A DNA stretch of 64,000 nt from Mycteria americana (Eukaryota; Chordata; Aves; Ciconiiformes; Ciconiidae). The stretch spans positions 14,840,001-14,904,000 of the forward strand of contig NC_134373.1 of NCBI RefSeq assembly GCF_035582795.1, in the 5' to 3' direction. The notes beneath the pieces were generated by a model. It searched no databases and was not told the DNA's origin. It worked only from the letters and a program-made list of their open reading frames with translations. Position numbers and translations under genes: made by a program. Below are positions 23,901 to 37,484 of the stretch, piece by piece. Within the stretch, counting starts at the first letter, position 1. Each line of letters starts with the position of its first letter.

Positions 23901-26900
23901 GAATAAGATCTGCGGGGCCCTCTGTACTGTGGGGCCTACCAGAAAGCCGACGCTGGTTAGGCTGCTGATACAGATGTAAGTGCTGTCATGCTGATCGATA
24001 TTTTCTCACAGCTCCCCTGTATTCTGCAAGCCCACGGTTCCTGGGAGGCTGTCAGGGACTACAGCCACTTCCAGCTTCCCCACTGCAGCCGCGGTGGATG
24101 CGGTGGGCTTCACAGCAGGAGAGAGTGCGTTGGTGGGAGGGGGGGAGAGGGTCTTCCGAGCCGCAGACCGGTGCTGTGAGCCCAGGGAGGACAGTAAGGC
24201 TTGCAAGGAGTGCAACTGGCATCTGACGCGGTACCCTCCCCTGTCTCTATAGTCCTTCACAGAGCATCTCTGTGGTACCTGGTAAAACAGGGTATGGCTC
24301 ATGCTAAAAAGAACTTCACAGATGCAAAACTCCCTTGATTTCTCTTGGTTTTTAAGTGTGTTGGAGCATTTCTCTTTGGGCTGTGGCTTTCTTGCACTTT
24401 CTTGCATGTGCCGAGGGCAGCAGTGCTCACGAAGAAATGCATTGGGCCCAAACTCCAGCTGAAGGGGTAGCATCAACCTTGCCTCACCCAGCTGGTGCCA
24501 AAGCATCAGCAAGAATAAAGAACCTGATAAATGTCAGATTTGGGCCAGGACTCTGCCAAAGTTTGATTTCAAGCTGTGAGTCTCAGTTACAGCGCTGCCG
24601 CGTTGGCAGAGTTGGTCCATGTTTGTGCCAGTGGAACTTGTGCAGAAGTGGACCCTGGAAGTGTTCATGAGCATTTCCCAAAGTGACTATTGTCACCATT
24701 TCTACACGGGGCACGTGGTACCCGGTTACAGCTTCCCTGTGTCTCTCCACGGCCAGCCTGCTGGTGCGGGGCCCTTCCAGTGCTGGGAGAGCTGGCTGAG
24801 TGCGGGGACCTTGAAGCTGTTACCCTTTTTGGGCAGATCTTCAAAATAATGCCTTTGTCAGGTTTTATTTTCCATTTGCTAATGAAAAATGTTCTTTGCC
24901 ATCACCCCATTAGGATGAACCCAACTGTTATGGGCAGAGAGGTTTGAGGAGTGATTCTTTAAGTGCCTAGAAGCATACAAATGGGTTAAGTCCAAGACAC
25001 ATGAGGCATGTGGGGTTCTTCTCTGCATATTCCTGCTGCCTGGTGGTGCAGACATTTAAACTTGCTGCCTGAATCAAAAGACGTGTATTAGCATCAGTAG
25101 AGGATAACTCCCTAAGTGTGTAGGCTTCTATAATTTGTGCTCTCAGTAATTTGCATGCATTTGCTACGGCTGCTTTAGGAAAGAGCTTTTCCAGTCTAGC
25201 TGAGTGTTCAAAGTCAGTAAAGCCACTTGACTTATATCTGAGAGCACTTGGTTGTTGGGGGTTTTTTTTTTTGCCCCAACCAGTTTAATGCCTTGTTTAA
25301 TCCTGCAGAATTTAATTTTACTGTTAACCAGCATTTGCTCAGTGGAGCCAGCCAGTTTCCTCTGTTATTAATCTCAATTTTTCTGCTCTCCCTTGGGTCC
25401 TACTGTTTAATATAGCTTTTGGGTGTTTTTTTTCTCCTCTTTTTTTGCCCAATGTTTTTCCCGTTCAGTACAATGTTTTTGTCTTGTCTTCTCCATCTCC
25501 TTTCCCCTCAGACTGCAACTAAAATTGTTGCTGAAGAGATTCTGGTAAGCAATATTAGATTCCTAGAACTCAGAATTGTTCCTTGTCAGACCTTATCCTC
25601 TTCACTCAGCTCCTTTATCTCTACCAGCTCTGCCCAGGTACAAGGCCTTGCTTGGCAGAGCTACTCCTAATACACCTAATTAAGAAATTAGAATCAGTCA
25701 AGGTCTTGTACAAATATATATGTTGTCTGAGGTAGGCCCTTTCAAAGATGATGGAGATGAGGATCTTGACAAATAATTTCTCTTAGAAAAACTCGGCAAA
25801 GCTGCTGCGATATTTTGCATGCCTTGCAAAGCTGGCTGTCTGTAGCAAATTTCCTGTGATAACACACCAAAAAGATGATGCCTTTATCAGACACCGTTTC
25901 CCATTAAAAATGCTTAAAAAGCTAGCGGTCTTGCTCGTATGGGTTTCCGGTCTGCTGTGGTGTCGGCTGCTTTCACGCAGCCCCGTGCCATGGGGAGCAG
26001 AGCGGTTCACGGAGACGGCGCTGCGTCTCTGGATACGTCCCTGCCTTGGGCAGGCTTTGCCCACGGGCAGCGCTGCTGCCGTCTGCCTTCGCCAGGTGAC
26101 AGAGAGCGGGGCTGCGGGTGGCAGCTTAACTCTTGCTCAATTAATTGAATACTTGCAGGCACTCTTTTCCTTAATTTCCCCCCAGTAACACGGGATATTT
26201 CTTTCTACCTGTCTCTTCCTGCTTCTTCCTGGATTTTGTGACTGCTGTTCTTAACCAATGCCAGAATCTGTATCTGGCTGCTCTAAGCTGAGTCTGTAAG
26301 AGACAAACCACACACGGATCTTCTAGTGGCTCTAAATGTAACCTAAACTGTACAGAAAATGATGGAGGGTACCAGCAGAAAAGAGCAAGTGACTCCATGT
26401 GACCGAGTCTCTTCAGCATCAGTGGGTGACACAAAAAGACACGGTCCTTATCTTTCAGTTCTGGTGCCTGCATGTGTTTTGGAAGCTCATCTCACGGGCT
26501 CTCCGTTGTCCCACGCGCCTCTCTGTCCCTGTGGCACCTGGCAGCACAGGTGGCTTCACCATCACCTTGCATACTCTTCACTCCGCCGCCTCCTCCTTGT
26601 CTCTGTGCTGCCCAGCGGCTGTCTCCTCTGGTGGACCCCCTGCAGATTCTGCTGTCTTACACCCCAACCTGCTCCAGTGGATCCAAGCTCTTGCTGGCAG
26701 CTCTCTCTGGTCTGCTTTCATCTCTTGTCCAAAGCTCCAGTTTGCAGTCCGTGGAGCTATGACAGACAGTATTTTTCATCCTCTTGCTGCCTTATCAGCC
26801 GCCCCAGCCCACGTTACTCACCCTGTCCTGTATGGGCGGCCACCCAGGTGTGAAACTCCCTGGCTGGAAAACTGGTGGTTTTTAAACATCGTGTTCCCTC

Positions 26901-29900
26901 CGTGTTACGCTCTGGTCCTGTAATTGAAGTGCAGCCTGTGGTGCATAATTCTTAAATACATCAAAACTATAAAAGAAAATCCTCTTTGTACTTTGGTCAT
27001 CTCTAATGCCATAAAAATAAATCCATGCATTCATGTAATTCATAATTCAGCCTTGTTTTCCCTCTGCCTCCTGTTTTTCCACCAGCTGTTTGGGACTTGA
27101 TTTGCAGTGGAAGGTGTTGTTTGATGGAAGGGATACACCGATGAGAGCAAACGACTTCAACCTCTTGCACTCAGAGTATTAAGTTTTATGGCTTTCCCAG
27201 TGCTATAAAACCAACACATCCTATTTTATTTTTCATTTTGGACATCATTCTGTTTATTTTTCTTGCAAGGTTTTATACCACGATAAGAGTTCTCAGAGGT
27301 TTTTGTTTACTCTGGGAAAATGGCTTGGCAAAGGAAAGTATTACTCTGGAAGGCTTGCATTATGAAATTGGTTTATGGTGTAATTTTTATGTGAAAGATG
27401 CCAGACTGTTAACAATCGAGAATTAAGTTTTCTACTTCTATTTTCAAACAGGTAATTTGCTAATTATTTATCTAGGGATTATTCCTTGCTATTGGCCTAT
27501 CTGAGTCCATGTCATACTTACAATAATCCTGCTGTCATGATCTATGCAGGAGAGAAACGCCGTTCCTGGGGTAGCAGTGGAGAAGGCAGGCAGCGGCGAG
27601 AGGAGGGCAGCGATCCGAGAGCTGCCCTGCTCTCCTCTGCAGTCACCCCGGCTGCCTCGCTGGGGGATGCGTACGGCATGCAGCCGTCAGCAGAGACCCA
27701 TTGTCTCACAGGATGTAAGCGAGCCTTAACGCTGTTAACTGCAAAGGTCGGTCTGTCCCAGCTGCAGAGCAGGACCCGGGTGGATGCCTGCCGGGTTGCT
27801 GTCCGGGTGGAAGTGGCCACACAAATGTGCAATGGCGGAAGAGCATCGTCATCGCAGATTCAAGCATGGCTAAGGCAGGACTGTAGTATATTCTTGCTTG
27901 AGATTCAGGCTATTTTCTGCAACCCAAGACCGGGACCTGAAAACCATGTTTTGGAATCATTTTAACTTTATGGTTGTAGTCTACGTTGAGTCTCAGACAG
28001 CACCACAACACAACGGCCGCCTGTCAAACTCACTCCCTGATGGCAGGACCTCTCTGTTGGATCAGAAAGCTTCAAATCAAAAGGTTTAAATTTTCTTTTT
28101 TCTTCACCGATGAAAACTTCCTGGCAGTGTGACACAGCCCACCTGTTTAGTCCCCCCAGCTCTGAACTACACCCAGAGCTGCGTCCTCCAGACCAACACT
28201 GGTGCCGAGACTCCCCCCGCCTGTGCCAGCCTGGCAGGGCTGTTTGAAGGGACCTCGGTCAGAAGCGTGGTCCCCAGCAAGCGCGTGGGAACTGCTGAAT
28301 GTGGTGCCAGGCGCTGGGAAGGAGCAAGCAGCGAGACCCCAGGCAGACGGCCGAGGGCAGGGCAAAGGTGCTGCAGCTTGCCGCAGAGGGAGACTTGACC
28401 TACCTTGTCCATCAGCTTCAGCTTTGCATTCCTGGTTTTATTTCATTGCCCAGACTCTGCAAGGAGCAGCAGGCCGTTGTAAGAGGTTTTTGTGATATAA
28501 GTATTGCCTGAGTTTTCAATAATCAACTCGAAGTCGTTCCTGACCTGCGCCAGGTTTACTCCGGAGGGGCTGTGGCAGGGCTGCCGGTGAGCGCCCGGCA
28601 GAAACGACAGTGACAGCGCGTGAGCTGCGGGGCTGGGGCTGTGCAGGGGATGCTGAGGAGCAGGACGGGGCACTCGGTTCCAATTGTTCTTTTCAAACCC
28701 AGAAATTACATCCTGCAATATGTGGTATAATCTGTGCAGAGGCTCACATGTGCAGAACCGATGCTCCCCAAGCTGCGTGAGATAAGGGAAAACAAGGGGA
28801 AGTGGAATATCTTTATTACTTTTTTCAAGGGGAGATTCTCTTTCACTTTTCATTTCCTCTTGCGTTTCCTTTCTGTATTTGTGCTTTAACATTAGGTTTG
28901 ATTCTGTCTCGATAGCATTCAAGTGAAGGCTTACATATTTCATCAGGATTGTCTCTTTTGTTTTCAGGACTGAAAGTCCCAAACAATATGAAGCAGTCAC
29001 AGCCACGTACACATCTGGAGTCCTTTCATCTGCTCCAAACAGGCACTTTCCTTTATTCCTATCCACCCTCATTACTTAATTTCCTAAAGAGGCTGCAGCT
29101 CTTTAATGCCTGAGTGACGTATGTCAAAATGTCTCGCTAGGCTCTTCCACTATGTGATAATTCAGTATATCCTGTTTCCAGAGCTGAGGAAATACATTTC
29201 CTTCACTTTAGCTCATTACTCTTTAGGAAATTGCTTTTCTTCAATTATCCTGACAACCTGGATTTTGACAGCTCCAGACTTGCTGGGTGAAGCTCCTGCC
29301 GTTTCTGCAAACACTTTTTTCCTTGAGACCTCTCTGTCTGTCATCTATCATGTCCTTCCTAGAGAGGACCTTTTATGTGGGACTTTTCTTACGTCTGCCG
29401 ATGGAGGCTGGGTGTCAGGACACAATTTACAATGCTGATCCTGAAGGTTTACAAAAGACTGGTTTACCGTCCCCTCTCCGAGAAGGTAATGCGTTGCCTT
29501 GCAGGCTCACGGAGATCTCCATAGGTGAAATTGTATTACCCATTCCTGTGCTAATGTAATTTTTATGGCCAAGTTTTATAAAAAGAGCCACCACTTGTGT
29601 TGTCTGGAACAGGATCTTAAAGAAAGCATTAGCAAAGATAAACTACAGGGAGCACTCCTCAGCACTTTCTAATCCAAGAACCACTTAGCCTATCTGGAGG
29701 AAAAACCTCAGATTATCTTGCAGAGAGCTGTCACGAGGGCTTTCACTTACAACCAAATACAGACGAGCCCAAACTTTGACGGTCTGAACCTCACTCTCCT
29801 TCCTCCTCTGGGCTATCGCTTGTGCATGCAGGAAGATGGGCTACCCCTTTCCCACACCTCGTGGTCCCCGGGTCCCCTCCCCGGCGGCAGCTGGGGGAGC

Positions 29901-32900
29901 TGGCACGGCCCTCGCTGTGCTGGTTTGCTTAGTAACTCCAGCAACTTCTTGCTGGTCCTGTCCCAGCGCTTTGTGGTGTGCTCTGACGTTGTCTTGGGAG
30001 GCTCAGGTCCAGAAGGAGGGTGGCCCCACGCTGAGACATCTGGTTATCTCATGGCTAAACCAGAAATGTCCTGTGCTCCTGCACGTGCTTCTTGATGCTG
30101 TAGGCTGCTAATAGCACCTTCCTACCTCTCAGGGACATCTTGAAGAGAAAGTATGTGACTCTGAGGAGTTCCCATGCCACGCGAGGGAGGAGGCAGCACA
30201 GATGGAAATCTAGACCAGTTCATAAGAAGAAAACACTATACCAACACAAGGAACTATTTATACTTAATGGGAATCTTGCATTTGAATCCTAGACCTTAGT
30301 AAGCCCATTTTTTCTTCAAAACTGCTTCACTTCCACAGCACGAGGATCGTGACTGCAAACTGCCCAGCCTCTCCTAGGGGCTGTCCTGGCCCAGTCAGTT
30401 GTCTGTCTGCTGCAGGAATCCCATTTGCAAGCAGAGAGATTCTCCTTCTTTTCAGTTTCCATCAGCTGTAGGTGACAAGTTGGAGAACAGCAGTCCATAG
30501 CCTCCCCCAGCCTCTCTCGGGAAGTAAAAGGCTCCCGGCTCTTCCCTTTCACCATACCCCACCAAGAATTACATGTTTTATGGCAAAGTTTCCCCTTCTT
30601 TAACCAGCCCTCCGCTGGCGACACTGGGTAAGAAGCGTTTATTCCCTGGAGACCTGCAGACACATGTTGACATTACTCCCTCCCTAACTGCTGCTCTGAA
30701 CATGTATCTCATTTTCAGGTGTAACGAACCTCTCTAAGCTTCTCCTTGTCTCATCTTCGACTCTGAATATTTTTTGGCAGTTTCCCGTGAGAGTCTGATG
30801 GGAAAGAAGCTTTGCCAGATGAGTGTACTGCTTGCTGATTGTTTTTTTCCTCTTTTGTGATGAAAAAGCTCCCGTTGGGTATGCATCGCCTGGGCTCTCC
30901 TTCAGGAGAGAAGACAGACTAGCTAGTGGCAGCTTCAGCATTAACGGGCTCTCAGGTAAGTGGGTCTCGTGGTCCTTTTAGGGACACGGCAACTGCGCCT
31001 GCCCGGCACCGCAAGCGGCACCAGCTGCTCTGTCCTGCTGGTGTGGCTCTTCTGCAGGCTTCGCCAGCTTGCCTTAGGTTGGTCCTGGGTTTCGTAGCTG
31101 TTTTCTGGCTGCTTTTAAGGCAGCCTCAAACTCGCAGGTGCGCTCTCCTGTTGACAACTCTTTTGCAGTTAAAACCAGACACCAAACTGTGGGGAAAATG
31201 AATGGCACCTGCAAATTACATGCATTTAAATACTGAGCTGCTTCATTTGCAAGTACAATCAGGTATTTTGGTATCTGAGGTCTGTGCCCTCATGCATCTG
31301 CATATCTTAAGCATATAAACAGCTGGAATTCGCTCCACAGACCTGCTCGGGTTGGCAGGCAGGCGTGCTGGTGTGGCTGTGCACAGCGTGGTGGAGACGG
31401 CTCCTCTACGCATCCAGCGCTGTGCATGCGATGTTGGTGATCCCTGCCAAAAAAAGCAGCTCCTGCTCTTCCTCTGTCCTCCAGTGGCTTTGGGAACGGC
31501 TATCTGCGGTTCCCTCCAGCACACCTGATTGTTGCTGAGGACCCAAGACTCACCTTGGACCTTGCCCCAGGGTACCCTCGTCCAGCTGAGATCCTGCACC
31601 ACAGCCAGAAGGTGAGATTTAGTTCTGGGAGACCTGCCTGGCCCTCACTGAGCTCAGCACAGCCGTGGACACTTATCTAGAGGACCCCCATGCCCTCAGC
31701 CAGGGGTGCAGTTTTCTGGAGCCCACCAGGCCCTTTAGATTGCCTCAGCTCTGCAGAAAGGCAGCGTGTGCATGGTGTGCAAGCAGTTAAATCAAGCAGG
31801 GATGTGTCGCTCATCCTCTCTCTGTTGTTTCCCCCCAGCTAATCTAAAGTCATTTTGAAAGCTCATATTTTGATCTCACTGTATACAGCAAACATAACAG
31901 CTCCAAACCCTCATCCCGGCAGCACGTGGTAGCACCATTGCTGTGCTTGCCATCAGCACGCACGGCTTTCTGCCATGCCCTGGGGCTTGGGGCAGCGGGC
32001 AGTGCTGGCTCGTCGTGCTCCCAGGCTGGCGAGGGGCTCAGACAGCTCCAACGCCCTCGCAGCCCATCCAGCGGAACCTCACGTGGGGGAATACGGGTGG
32101 AGGTCACTCCCCGGCCCCATGCACCCCTCAGTGATGGGCAGTGACAACAGCTGCTTCCTTGAGGAGCGGGGAGAGGGGAGCTTCAAGGTGGGACGGGGAG
32201 TGGGGGTCGCATCGCTGGCTGAGGCAGCAGCTTGCTGCAGCCATGCCCGTGGCAGCCCCGAGCATTTGCCCATGGGGCTGCTGGGGTGAGGGGCACGGGG
32301 ATTTCCTGGAGAAATGGAAATGCTGTTCTTTTTGAATCCAAAACAAGGTTTTAGGCACCTCGTCTGCCAGGCTGCTTTGCGGGTAGCTGGAAAGTCAAAG
32401 GATTGAGGCACCGTTCTGTCCCCCGGGCTCTCTGCTGGCCTGCCGGGAGCCGGACGCCACAGGGACACGGCTGTCCCCAGGGCTCAGTGCAGGGGCCGGC
32501 AGGGTGCCAACATTGCCTCTTCAGCGTTACGAACACATGGAGTACAAGACATGGCAAATCCTAATTTTAATTCTAACATTTCATTGCTAGAGCAGCTGCT
32601 CGACCCCCAAGCCCCCCTGCCCTCCATCCTGTAGGGGTATGGCTGCAGGGCTGCCTGTGCTTCCTCCTGCAGCCGCGGCTGGCAATGTCTCCCGGTCCCT
32701 GTGGGGCAGCTTTGGTGCCCAGTGGCAAGCAGAGCAACCCTGTGCTTGGCCAGGGGATGGCAGCTGCCCTCCTCTTGCCCCGGCTTCCTCCCATCTCAGA
32801 AAGGGCTGAGGCTGCTGTCACCTCCGTGGTCTGGTCATGAGCAGTGCCGTGCAAGGCTGGCGTTCACAGCCTCACGGCCCAGCCCTTGTGCTGGATACAG

Positions 32901-35900
32901 AGGAAAATGTGTTTCCGAAGCTGAGTTGCTGAGAAAATGCTGGGCTGAGTGCGCAGGTGGGACGGGCAGAGCAAGCTGCCGTGGAGGCGGCTGCCCCGCA
33001 GGACAGATGGACGATGTGAAATCATTAGACAGGCGAGCGAGCCGTGATCAAACAGAGCAGAATTACCTGCAAATGCAAAAAATCAAAGCGTGTCAGGGAA
33101 AGTGGGAACACAGAAGGGATAAAGAGCTCAGCATTAGCCTCCTCTTGGGAAGAGCGTCAGGGCAATAATAACTTGCTGGGGCTTTGATTTCTGGTGAATG
33201 CCTACTACGTGAGTGATTTGTTCGCTGCTGGCGGAAGATTTTGTTGGGGGTGAGGAGACCAGGGGGAGCAGCCCACGCTCGTCGGCTCTCTCCAGATAAG
33301 GAACCGTTTGATGTTGCGGCACCTCTGCCATTGGAGCAGGGAGAGCTGATGGGCTGCTCTGCATGGGCACTTCAGTCCAGCTGGCAGCACGCAAGGTCCT
33401 TTATTACTGTTTCTTATTATTATTGTAATTGTTGTTATTATTATTATTATTGCGACTATTATTTGTTATTACGGACACCTGCCAAGACACACAGGCCATT
33501 TTTTCTGCCTTCCTAAATGCCAGCACCTATTTTGTTAGCAGTGAATCTGTGGGCATGTATGTGGGCAAGCCACAGCCAACCCTGCCTGCATGCCGATGTG
33601 GGGACATTCATGGGGGCTCCTCGGCATGAACTGGGCCAGGCACGTGGGGGCGTGTGTGCACATCCATAAGACAGACTGTCATTTCTTTACCTTCTTGCTC
33701 TTTCCTCCACACTACCATGCTCAGACCAGGCAAAATCCAGTTCCAGGACGTGGAGAAATGCGTTTCTCCGTACCCTTTTGGATGCCCAAGCCTTGGTGTC
33801 TCACAGGGCTGCGAGCTGGGTGCGTTTGTGTCAAGCTTCTGATACATCCGTGGAAAGTCAGAGATAAAAGACTTTAAAGCGGTGATGTTTCCAGATGCAG
33901 AAAAACTGACTACGACCATTTGGCATCCTCTGCACAGGACTCCTGCCCTGGAGCTTCAAAGGCAGTTTGGGAATCAGGTGCCCAGTGCTCTTCGCAGGGA
34001 GGGTCAATGTACATTTACATCCATGCCCCACACCACACAGACAAGGGTAACTGGGGTCAGGCCCACTTAAAAGCCAGGCAAGACACTGCAGTGACTTAGC
34101 TGGCACGGGGTTGAGCCTCAGGTCAGGAGAGGTGTGTGGGTGGAGGGATCCATGACACAGCCTCCATAAAACAAGGTCAGAGCCAACGCCGCTGCGGCAG
34201 GCAGACAGCCAGGGCGCAGGCAGGAGCACCGTTGGCGAAGCTCTTGCAGACCCTGATTTACACTTGCTGCTGTCTTTCCTGGCACAAAGGTGCATGGATG
34301 AGGTGGGTGATGTCTGGCTTCAGTTGATTCACAAGGTGGAAGCAGGCAGCCAAGGTCTCCACAGCGCCTGAGGTCTGTGTGATGGCGCAGCACCCTGCTA
34401 GCTTGGCCATCAGCCCTCCATGGGCCCTTTCCAGCTGCAGGCACGGCACGTGGCACCGGCTCTGAAACACACCGCATGCAGTGGCAGGAGCACTGCGAGA
34501 CCGCAGGAAAGTCTGGGTTGCTGATGAGGCTGTTAGCGCTCTTTCAGTCATCTTAATGTACAAGTCCTTATGAGAGGACTCTGGCTTAATCTCGGCTCAA
34601 CTGGAAAAATGCCGACGACTGGAAATGTCATCAGCTGCCTGTGGGCCAGGCTGGCCCTGAGCTGATAAGGAGCAACGCAGAATAAAAATGTCAACACAAA
34701 ACTGGAGAAACACAGAGGCTGGTTGCATCTCTTCTCCGTCCTGCAGGAAGCAGGGCCCCTCTGCTGCCAGCCCTTCCAGCAGTTAGACTTCCCCTCAAGT
34801 CTCAGCAAGAAACTCTGCTCTCTCTCAGAAAGAAGAAAAGTGGCAGATCTCATGGCTGCAGAGAAAACCCAAAGCTCTTGCCCCATAGACTCAAACAAAG
34901 AGGGTAAGTAAACCCAATTTTTGTTGCTTGCTTTAACTTTTTAAGGCAAATCTTGTGATGTTCTGGGTTAGAACCTTGTTTTCTTGAAGCTCTGGTAGAT
35001 AGATGGTGGGGGAAGAAGACACAACCAGAAGGAGAGCCAACCCACCTCCCTCGTTGGCCACCTGGACGGTGGGCTTGGAGCACCACCTGGGCACGAGGTT
35101 TGAGCAGCAGCTCCTCTCGCCCCTTTGGGGTAAATGCAAAGCGTGGACTCCAGTCCCCATAGGAACAGCAGACACTGCGGCCCTTGGGCAAGGAGTAATG
35201 CCAGAAGTAACGCTCTAATGTTCCCTCTCTGGAGGGAGGGATGTAAATTCTCCATGGGGAATGGGGTGCAAAGCTCAAACCTTGCAATTTCCAGGGCAGA
35301 ACAGTGTCTGAAAATGTCCCCTGGGCCTTGAATCTGTCCGTGTCCCTTCTCCACGTTTACAGAGAAAATAAAATCTAAAGAAGTTTAGGGAACTATCCTC
35401 GCACAGCCAGCAGATTATAAGTAACCTATGAACTCATGAAAGCAACCTGTGAACGTTTCCATCTGTGTTTTAGTGAGGAATCTTTGAAAGAAAGATAGGA
35501 GCCGGGGAGAAGAGAGTCAGAGGGTGACTTACAAAGGCTGCAGCTGGCATCAATGCTGGCTTGATGTCACTAAAGCACCGGGTTTAGGATGGACGCACTC
35601 TTCACCCTGCTGGATTCCTTGGCCAAACTCCGACCCTGGGATTTGCCTGCTCTGCCCAAGGAACAGGAGCCACCTGGGTTGGTCTCCTCATACTTTATCA
35701 TACCAGCCCTGGTGTCAGCTCTGCCCTGCGCGGCCCCGTGGGGTGCACCGTGCATCGTGCGTACGTGCCCAGCGGGCAGCGTGATGTTGGTGGATGGTCT
35801 TTTACAGGCTAGCCCTTCTCCGGCCGGGCGTGCCGGACGGTCCAGTGGCAGCTCAAACAAACCTCCCCGACGGAGTTTCCCGCAGCTCCCTTTGTGACAG

Positions 35901-35959
35901 CGTGGGCTCTCATGCCGACATTTACGGGATCGTCTTAAAGATTAAACCCCCAAACCCTC
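20981..35959. other. Intergenic DNA, no gene supported
   Basis: AT-rich at first, then increasingly GC-rich from about 21,500. I recognise no coding exon, RNA gene or intact repeat. Open frames exist on both strands but lack family resemblance. Local AT-rich islands, for example about 25,080-25,260 and 31,200-31,320 (ATGCATTTAAAT, ATGCATCTGCATAT), resemble regulatory DNA but are unproven. The 209-codon frame at 28,443-29,072 (minus) is treated under findings. Confidence 0.6.
33400..33471 (+). repeat. TTA-type trinucleotide microsatellite (imperfect)
   Basis: Interrupted TTA/TTG repeats from TTTATTACTG to TTTGTTATTA, with five uninterrupted TTA units in the middle, set in otherwise GC-rich DNA. 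Confidence 0.8.
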
Positions 35960-36880
35960 TGCCGGGTTCCGGCCTCATCTTCGCCGATACGGGCCCCGTG
36001 GGCGGCGGGGCGGTGGCTCCCGGTTTACAGCGGTGTCGGGGGGACCCGGGAGAGGGCTGGCAGCTCCCGGCCGCGGAAACGTCCCGCTGCGGCCGGGGGG
36101 ACCTTGCGAGGGGGGCGGCCGCCGCCCGCCCGCTCGGCGCGGCTCTGCGGGCCGCAGGCCCGGGCCGGGCCCCGCTAGGTGGAGCTCGGGGCCCGCGCAC
36201 CGGCCCGCGGGCCCCGCGGCCGCCCGCCGCCACCGCTGGCCCGGGCCGGCCTCCCCCCGCGGCTCGCACCGCCCCGCTGGCCCGGCCGTGCTACGGCCCG
36301 GGGCCGAGCCCGGCCGAGCCGCGGGGGAGAGGGGGCTGGGGGCGACGCCTGCCCCCGCCCGGCCGTGCGGCCCCGGAGGGGAGGATGGAGCGGGCGCGGG
36401 TGCCGCCCGGCCGGCACTCGCCCCGGCATCGCCTGCTGCCGCCCCGGCCGGGCGCCTGTGCCACGCCTGCTGCCGGCACCGGAGCCTGCGGGAGGCTGGG
36501 GATGGCGGCGGCCAGGCCGACCCCGTGTCGGGACCCAGCCGGGGCAGGCGGGCGCCCGCGAGGGTGGGGCTGCGGGCTGCGGGCTGCGGGCTGGTCTCCA
36601 GCCGCCCTGGCTGGTGCCTGCGCCGCGGGGCCCAAACGGGAGCGCGGGGCTGAGGCGGCAGCCGCCAGGCAGCCGCCAGGCAGCGGGCAGAAGGGGGTCT
36701 TGGGGCGGCAGAGGGACGTGACGCGGGGGTGAAGGTCAGCGTGAAAGGTGCCATCCTCGCTGCCGGCCGCTGCCGCGTGTCTTTGAGGCGCTGCGGCAGA
36801 GAGGAGTTTTCCGGAGAGGAGTGACGGCGCGCGGAGAGGTGGCCCCGCAGGCGTCGGACTCCTGGTGTGCGGACGGAGGA
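35960..36880. promoter_or_regulatory. CpG island, orphan (no recognised gene attached)
   Basis: The core (about 36,121-36,300) has only about 5-8 A/T bases per 60 and is dense in CG dinucleotides (GCGGCCGCCGCCC-type runs), unlike the flanks. It includes short tandem repeats (GGGCTGC units at about 36,567-36,594; GCCGCCAGGCA twice near 36,660) and several G-runs (36,321-36,344). Such islands usually mark promoters. It lies about 15 kb past the INO80D end and about 22 kb past the NRP2 end, so neither gene's own 5' end explains it. Several long open frames cross it on both strands, an expected effect of the lack of T/A-rich stops. Confidence 0.7.
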
Positions 36881-37484
36881 GAGAGAGAAGCTTTGCTAGA
36901 ACTCTTGGGTTTTGAACGGGTAATTTAATCAGTGGCATTAAGTCCTCGCAATTATTTCTTGCCACGGGTACCACCTATTTATTAATTTACTTCATATAAA
37001 TCCATCAAGCAGTTGTCACACAGCAAGTAAACAAAAGCACCCCAGAGTTTTGATGGGACCGCATACGGGTGATCGCAGACGTTAATTATCGCTGTTAATT
37101 ACTTGCTTTGCAGGCTCGGTTGCGCACAGCACCGCCTGGTGCCCTCGGCGCTCGAAAGCCAGGGCGATGGGGCCGGGGCGTGGGGCAGCAGGGCCGGAGG
37201 GCAGGGAAGCCCGGCCGCTGGCAGGACGCTCGTGGAGGGACGAGGGCTGGGTGTCGGTATGTGCGGGCTGGGGCGAGGAGGTTGTGGGGAGGCCTCTGGA
37301 CACCCGCGGTGTGACCAGGAGCCTGTTTCCTCACCTACCAGGGTGATTTGCTTAATCAGCCTTGACTTCTTGCTGGATCAGCCGGCTCCTCTGGCAGGGC
37401 AGCGTGGGCAGAGGGGCTGCGAGGGGCTGCCCGGGGAAGGAAGAAGGTGCAGAGGCTGGAAAACTTTCCCTTGGAGGGAGCCAT
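36881..37484. other. Intergenic DNA between CpG island and CR1 relic
   Basis: AT-richer DNA at 36,900-37,100 followed by GC-rich sequence at 37,110-37,480. No feature recognised. Confidence 0.5.

Noticed and set aside
36121..36360. rRNA or other structured RNA gene in the GC-rich block
   Set aside because: No recognisable rRNA, tRNA or snRNA core. The GC content alone explains the appearance.
35794..36732. 312-codon plus-strand and 259-codon minus-strand open frames in the CpG island
   Set aside because: Several frames on both strands are open at once because the DNA has almost no A/T. The translations are Gly/Ala/Pro/Arg-rich with no domain, and there is no splice or family support.
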